This document shows, in pieces, positions 4,885 to 5,158 of a stretch of 5,158 bases of DNA (position 1 is its first letter; each line of letters opens with the position of its first letter). Origin of the DNA: Oscillospiraceae bacterium. GTDB taxonomy: Bacteria > Bacillota > Clostridia > Oscillospirales > Oscillospiraceae. The notes beneath the pieces are model-generated. The model made no database searches, was not told where the DNA came from, and worked only from the letters and a program-made list of their open reading frames with translations. The stretch lies in NCBI GenBank assembly GCA_017438675.1, contig JAFRUW010000026.1, positions 1-5,158 of the forward strand, in the 5' to 3' direction. A program made the translations under genes and the position numbers.

Positions 4885-5158
4885 ATTAATAATGTCGGCG
4901 CTTTGCGCCTGATGATGTTTCTCCGCTTGCGCTTCGAAATGATGTTGCTCCCCTTGGTCGCAATGATGTAATGTTTGCCCCTCATGTCCCGCAGGACACA
5001 TCATCAGCGAAGCGGCATCATGTGCGAAGCACATATCATTTGCCCGCAAGGGCAAACATCATTGAAAAAACAATCCCCGCCGTGGGAGACTGCTAATGAT
5101 GTCGGCGCTTTGCGCCTGATGATGTTTCTCCGCCTGCGCTTCGAAATGATGTTGCTCC
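4885..5158. repeat. Array of small hairpins joined by ATGATG/CATCAT linkers
   Basis: I see no gene in this stretch. It is a string of short inverted repeats, each of different sequence: GGCGC/GCGCC (4897-4909), TGTCC/GGACA (4985-4998), ATGTGC/GCACAT (5020-5034), TTTGCCC/GGGCAAA (5039-5056), and GGCGC/GCGCC again (5104-5116). Between them lie near-constant ATGATG or CATCAT linkers. The linkers read ATGATG to about 4970, CATCAT from about 4999 to 5062, then ATGATG again. ATGTTTGCCC (4971-4980) and GGGCAAACAT (5050-5059) bracket the inverted middle part. Positions 4894-4951 and 5101-5158 match at 57 of 58 bases. The array continues past the right edge. Confidence 0.8.
5065..5090 (-). terminator. 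Weak terminator-like second copy
   Basis: On the minus strand a short stem TCCC/GGGA around six bases is followed by TTG and a T6 run (5065-5070). It occupies the same place relative to the repeated segment as the strong terminator at 4851-4884, so it looks like a diverged copy of that element. The stem is only 4-5 bp, and function is doubtful. Confidence 0.35.

Noticed and set aside
4798..5055. N-terminal extension of the lipoprotein into the repeat array
   Set aside because: It would bury the signal peptide 86 residues inside the protein, runs through the terminator, and consists of translated repeats rich in His and Gln. The start at 4797 has a ribosome site.
4885..5158. CRISPR array
   Set aside because: The repeated linker is only about 6 bases, its orientation flips, and the spacers are themselves palindromic. 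No cas gene is present.

Overview
The window looks like chromosome from an anaerobic Clostridia (Firmicutes) bacterium, most likely an uncultured gut Oscillospiraceae-type lineage. This rests on the SCIFF peptide gene, a family largely confined to Clostridia, on strong AGGAGG-type ribosome binding sites, on consensus sigma-A promoters, and on short dispersed repeats of the kind common in gut Clostridia. The species cannot be named from the sequence.

All seven supported genes are on the minus strand, so transcription runs right to left. In that order they are: a lipoprotein with a calcium-loop (FG-GAP-like) motif (3904-4797), two uncharacterised cytoplasmic proteins (3427-3855 and 2764-3372), a nitroreductase-family flavoprotein (2160-2687), two paralogous lipoproteins in tandem (1399-2070 and 529-1263), and the SCIFF ranthipeptide precursor scfA (294-443). 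The gaps are 48, 54, 76, 89, 135 and 85 bases. The first three or four genes may form one transcript from a promoter at 4832-4860. The lipoprotein pair has its own probable promoter at 2113-2141, overlapped by a perfect palindrome. scfA has an ideal promoter (477-505) and a UUCG-loop hairpin just after its stop, so it looks independently transcribed.

The two ends are non-coding. Positions 1-256 hold inverted repeats of dispersed-repeat type. Positions 4859-5158 hold an array of small, different hairpins joined by ATGATG/CATCAT linkers, with a near-identical 58-base segment repeated 207 bases apart; it runs off the window edge.

The most interesting points are: (a) the scfA core has Gly where the family normally has the Thr that accepts the thioether, plus a seventh Cys, and no radical SAM maturase lies beside it; (b) the hairpin-linker array; (c) the duplicated lipoprotein genes, which keep an identical 5' leader while the promoter and operator-like palindrome are present in only one copy. 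No shared pathway for the seven genes can be shown from sequence alone.
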